Positions 18,283 to 21,526 of a stretch of 21,526 nt of DNA are shown one piece after another (position 1 is the first letter of the stretch; every line of letters starts with the position of its first letter). The stretch comes from Hofstenia miamia (taxonomy: Eukaryota; Xenacoelomorpha; Acoela; Hofsteniidae): positions 1,326,134 to 1,347,659 of the forward strand of contig CABFPE010000135.1 in NCBI GenBank assembly GCA_900660155.1. The letters are read 5' to 3'. The notes beneath the pieces are model-generated. The model did no database searches. It was given only the letters and a program-made list of their open reading frames with translations, and was not told the DNA's origin. Position numbers and translations under genes: made by a program.

Positions 18283-20741
18283 ATAATACAATGTAATCAT
18301 TCCTGTAATCCTGAGACTATGCAATAAGAAAAAGTATTGCATTGCTTCCCTTAATGTCTAGACCCTGATACAGATTCTACATTAGCATATATTCTAAGAA
18401 AGACCATAAATATCTGCAGAAGATGGCAATAAAATACAGTTGTTGGTATTTGTAAAAAATCATATTTTCAGACATAACTATATTCTAGATAGCTGAATTT
18501 AAGCTTTACTATTCAATATATGAAGTTTGTTGCCATATCTAGTAATAGTGAACTCAAATTAATTGTTTAAAGTTATATCTATCAGACTAAAAGTGTTGAA
18601 AAGGGAGGTTGCAATACTCTCTATGAGGACAACAGAGCTCCAACAGTGCTCAGATGTGCATGTGTCATGCCTTATTAATAAGATTTTTGGTGGTAACACT
18701 AGAAGAAATACAACACCTTTTAAAGTAATGCGAATGGACCAGTCATCATTTGCAACTTTTTAAAACTAAACAAAGAACATTTACAACTTTAGTTGTCCAT
18801 TTCACCAAAATTAGCCAAATAAATCATGATTAGTATGGAAAAAACTAAGCTAATTTATCACAGAGCTTGTGAAACCACTCATGATCCATATCAATACAGA
18901 AGGTTAAGAAAAAAGGTGACATAGGCCATTCTGATCTTGACTGCCAAGAAAACAAACCTTATAAAGTTATCCACATTTAGTAAATCAGAAAGTTGAATTT
19001 GAATGAAAATCAAAATCTAAACAATTGTAAACTATGAATAGTTTATTCTTTAGATATATACTGGATATTCAAAACGAGATTATATTATAGTTTAGTTAAT
19101 ACTTCAATTAATACATTAGAACAGTTTGTGCAAGTAATGAATGTTCAGAAAGAATAATTGAATCATGAAAAAATTTTGTAGAAATATTTCAAATAATTCA
19201 GGAAAAAAGTAGATATGAATAATATTTATTTTAAAGTACTATGCTTTCTTACTCTTAAAGAGATTTTGACCAAAATTTGTTCTGACTAAGAGGAGGATTA
19301 TAAAAAATTAATTTCCATTCAAAGAAAATGTTAAGACAAATTAGGGACATCTTCCTATAATTATCTATGAGCAAAAAAAAATTATGTGTGCTTGAAAAAT
19401 TTGAAATTTATAATGAAAATATCTCTTAACAGGCTATTCAGAAGACCTCTTAATATGTATGCATGGGATAATAGTGATTCAGTGACCATAGTTATAAGTA
19501 ATTCAATTCCAGTCATCAAGCAATATATATATATATATATATATATATAGTTTCTATGTTATTCTGTCTACTCATTTTATTTTGTTTAGAGAAACCATGT
19601 AAGTATATTTTGTAAACAAAATATTGCATGCAAATGTTGAAAATGATTTGGGTTTCTATAAAATCATGTCATTCCCAAAATTGTGGCAGTGCCTAAATTT
19701 TTTATTTCATTTACCAAAAATTCTTAAACTTGCAATTTAAACCTAATATAAGAAATTCCAAAATTTTGAGAAGTTGTAAATTACAAAACTTTTTTAAAAT
19801 TATGAGATATAATTTTTAGAATACAAAAGCTTTAGAAAACTTAGAACTCATGAAAAAATTGTTATAATAGACTTCATGTTTGACAAATAACAATTTTTGA
19901 ATCAAAATTTTAAAACAAATTTGGCTGTAACTTTACCTGAAAAACATATTTCAAACTTTATTTTAAATATTACAATATTATAGGGATGAAAGTTTACATT
20001 TAATTACTTAGATAAAACAAAAAGTAAGTACATTTGTAATATAAACTCTGCATGCAAATCCTTATTGAATTGGGTTCTAAAAGTGTTAGCAAATTTTGTT
20101 TACATTGCTTTCAGACAATGATAATTGTTAAGTTTAATTTTTTGGCAAATGTCAATAAATATCTGGTGTTCAAGTGCCTAATTTTTTTTATTAATTTTAT
20201 ATAAGAAATTAATATTTATTAAAATGAAGAGCTAAAAATAGCCTACAATGAGGCACATATGACTAAATTTGAAAATTTCATCAATATTTGTGGGATATTT
20301 CACTAAAATGTATATTAATTGTTTAATTTAGTTTTTCTAATTGTTCAATCTAATATTTTATGCTAACTGTTATTTTCTTCTGATGAAAGTGAATTTGCTG
20401 AATATATTACAAATCATGCTACAATAAGAACACAAATATCTTTGTAGTAAAAAAATAAAAATTGTTATTGTAGTCAATATCTACAGAATTAAGATTTTAA
20501 AAGTAATATAATTTGTACAATGACTTTAATTAAACTTCATTTAACACCTCCAAAGCTGTCTTAGCAAATACAATCTAGTTTAATATTTTTTTCAAAATTG
20601 TGTTATTAGTAGTAGAAAACCAGCAATCTTGAATATTTTTTATATTTTATATATTTTTCAGATTTTAACTAAATTTCAAAAATTTTTGTTTATTAGAAAA
20701 AGTTTCAAAAATTTCATTTTAAAATAAACTGAATATTCTAG
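18283..20741. other. AT-rich stretch without a recognisable gene
   Basis: No reading frame with convincing codon structure. A 66-codon frame at 18563-18763 has no recognisable motif and no copy elsewhere in the window. Homopolymeric A/T runs dominate from 19000 onwards. If the exon at 20742 is real, part of this is probably its upstream intron. Confidence 0.4.
19522..19549. repeat. (AT)n microsatellite
   Basis: About fourteen uninterrupted AT units, likely polymorphic in length. Confidence 0.95.
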
Positions 20742-20891
20742 CACGGGAAAAGTGTGATAAAATCTGTCGAAAAAATGGAGCAGGGCATTGCAAATTTGGA
20801 GAGGGCTATGGTAAGGATCGTGAAAAAACTGTCAAATGCATTTGCCATAATGGATATAGAAGAGATTCCAGGAAAAAGTTTGGATGCAAAA
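20742..20891 (+). CDS. Candidate internal exon of a secreted cysteine-rich protein (EGF-like or CS-alpha-beta)
   Basis: A 150-nt open segment between a plausible acceptor (ATTCTAG at 20735-20741) and a strong donor (A|GTAAGT, GT at 20892-20893). The frame has codons starting at 20744 and is phase 1 on both sides. Symmetric 1-1 exons are typical of shuffled extracellular modules such as EGF domains. The roughly 50 residues hold six cysteines spaced C-x3-C-x7-C-x15-C-x-C-x13-C. It starts REKCDKICRKNG and has CICHNGY late on. C-x-C-x2-G-Y is EGF-like, though the last gap is long for EGF. C-x3-C, G-x-C and C-x-C also fit the CS-alpha-beta fold of arthropod and mollusc defensins, which would need another Cys upstream. 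If the donor is unused, the frame ends at TAA 20897-20899, making this a terminal exon. No other exon of the gene was recognised in the window. Confidence 0.5.
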
Positions 20892-21526
20892 GTAAGTAAC
20901 CAGTATTCTATATTTTTATTTTTTTTCTATTGTCTGTTTTAAAAATTTGAATTATTTTGTATAAATGTAAAGTCTTTCCACAAAATATAAGATTCCAACA
21001 TGAAGGCAATTCCATAAATTGTAAATAAAGCTACTATAGTCATTTATAGTACATAGAACATACACGCAAACATAACACATACTAACATATCATAAAAAAA
21101 TCAACATTTACAAATCAACTAATTTCATTTTATATATTTTCTATAAATTTAATTGCTTTGATATTCAAAATTTGTACTGATAACTAAATGTCTTTTTCTT
21201 GTGTTTTCTGAATTTTGTAGTAACTTATTCCCAAAACTTATTGTGGATTTTGAAAATATTTGTTTAATTCTGCACTTATATTTTAAAATTATTGATGTAT
21301 CTACGTGATATGTGTTTTTAAGTTTAATGAATAGATTTAATAAATTGGTAACTTTAGAAGACTTGGGAATGTCCTTGCATACAATAACCAGATTTATTTA
21401 TTTATCATGGTAAAATGAGGATAGCATTTTCAATCTTGCAATAAATATCTTAATATTATTTTACTAACAATAAGCACAGTAGAAATTTACCTGGTAAAAA
21501 TTATATATATATATATATATATATAT
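20892..21526 (+). other. AT-rich stretch, probable intron
   Basis: Starts with the GTAAGT donor. No further exon or gene is recognisable before the window ends. Confidence 0.4.
21502..21526. repeat. (AT)n microsatellite at the window edge
   Basis: At least twelve AT units, running out of the window. Confidence 0.95.

Noticed and set aside
18371..18379. GATTCTACA as the end of the LTR that starts at 17360.
   Set aside because: The G-type solo LTR with its target duplication fixes the end at the earlier GATTCTACA, 18282.
18563..18763. A 66-codon plus-strand frame.
   Set aside because: No motif, no splice or start context, no second copy in the window; compatible with chance.
1..21526. CRISPR arrays, tRNA or rRNA genes.
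   Set aside because: No regular short repeat-spacer array, cloverleaf pattern or rRNA-like conserved stretch was seen on either strand.

Overview
This is a window of AT-rich animal nuclear DNA, most likely from an invertebrate. It has no operons, ribosome binding sites or dense coding. Its content is decayed retroelements, simple repeats and at least one probable spliced exon. I cannot name the species. Single N bases at 1667 and 5370 suggest scaffold joins, so the order of the pieces there is provisional.

Positions 1-18282 are almost entirely wreckage of one group of LTR retroelements with Ty3/Gypsy-like integrase remains. Two copies (1-205 on + and about 13690-14221 on -) keep C-terminal integrase pieces. 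Downstream of integrase, where errantiviruses carry env, these elements carry a long extra gene, called ORF3 here. Parts of it survive in five copies: A (206-1661), B (1980-2011 plus 3177-3426), E (8367-10529), D (11863-13690, minus strand) and C (16618-17364). Pieced together by comparison, ORF3 has an N-terminal part with a YDPExWD motif, a phased array of FKG-containing units, a long lysine/glutamate-rich middle, a domain with a G-x-N-D-I loop that weakly recalls SGNH hydrolases, and a conserved tail ending in EEG[M/V]. The stop codon comes from the first bases of the 3' LTR (TG|TAG). All copies are broken by stops, frameshifts, deletions or insertions.

Three LTR types are present. B type is at 2012-3172 and 3422-4575, with an inverted fragment at 1674-1979. 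T type is at 4637-5171, 7016-8366, 10530-11717, 14222-15213 and 15214-16617. G type is at 12360-13295 and 17360-18282. Two are clear solo LTRs inside ORF3 with perfect 4-bp target duplications: 2012-3172 (TTTT) and 12360-13295 (ATAG). In three places a minus-strand LTR abuts plus-strand ORF3 exactly at the LTR's U3 end, giving inverted-LTR arrangements.

Between the two leftmost T LTRs, about 6090-7011 on the minus strand is a decayed member of an orphan ORF family that I recall as recurrent in invertebrate genomes. About 190 bp of it is duplicated at 5173-5369. From 18283 to the end the DNA is AT-rich and mostly featureless. It has two (AT)n tracts and a 150-nt cysteine-rich candidate exon at 20742-20891 with phase 1-1 boundaries, resembling EGF-like or CS-alpha-beta modules.
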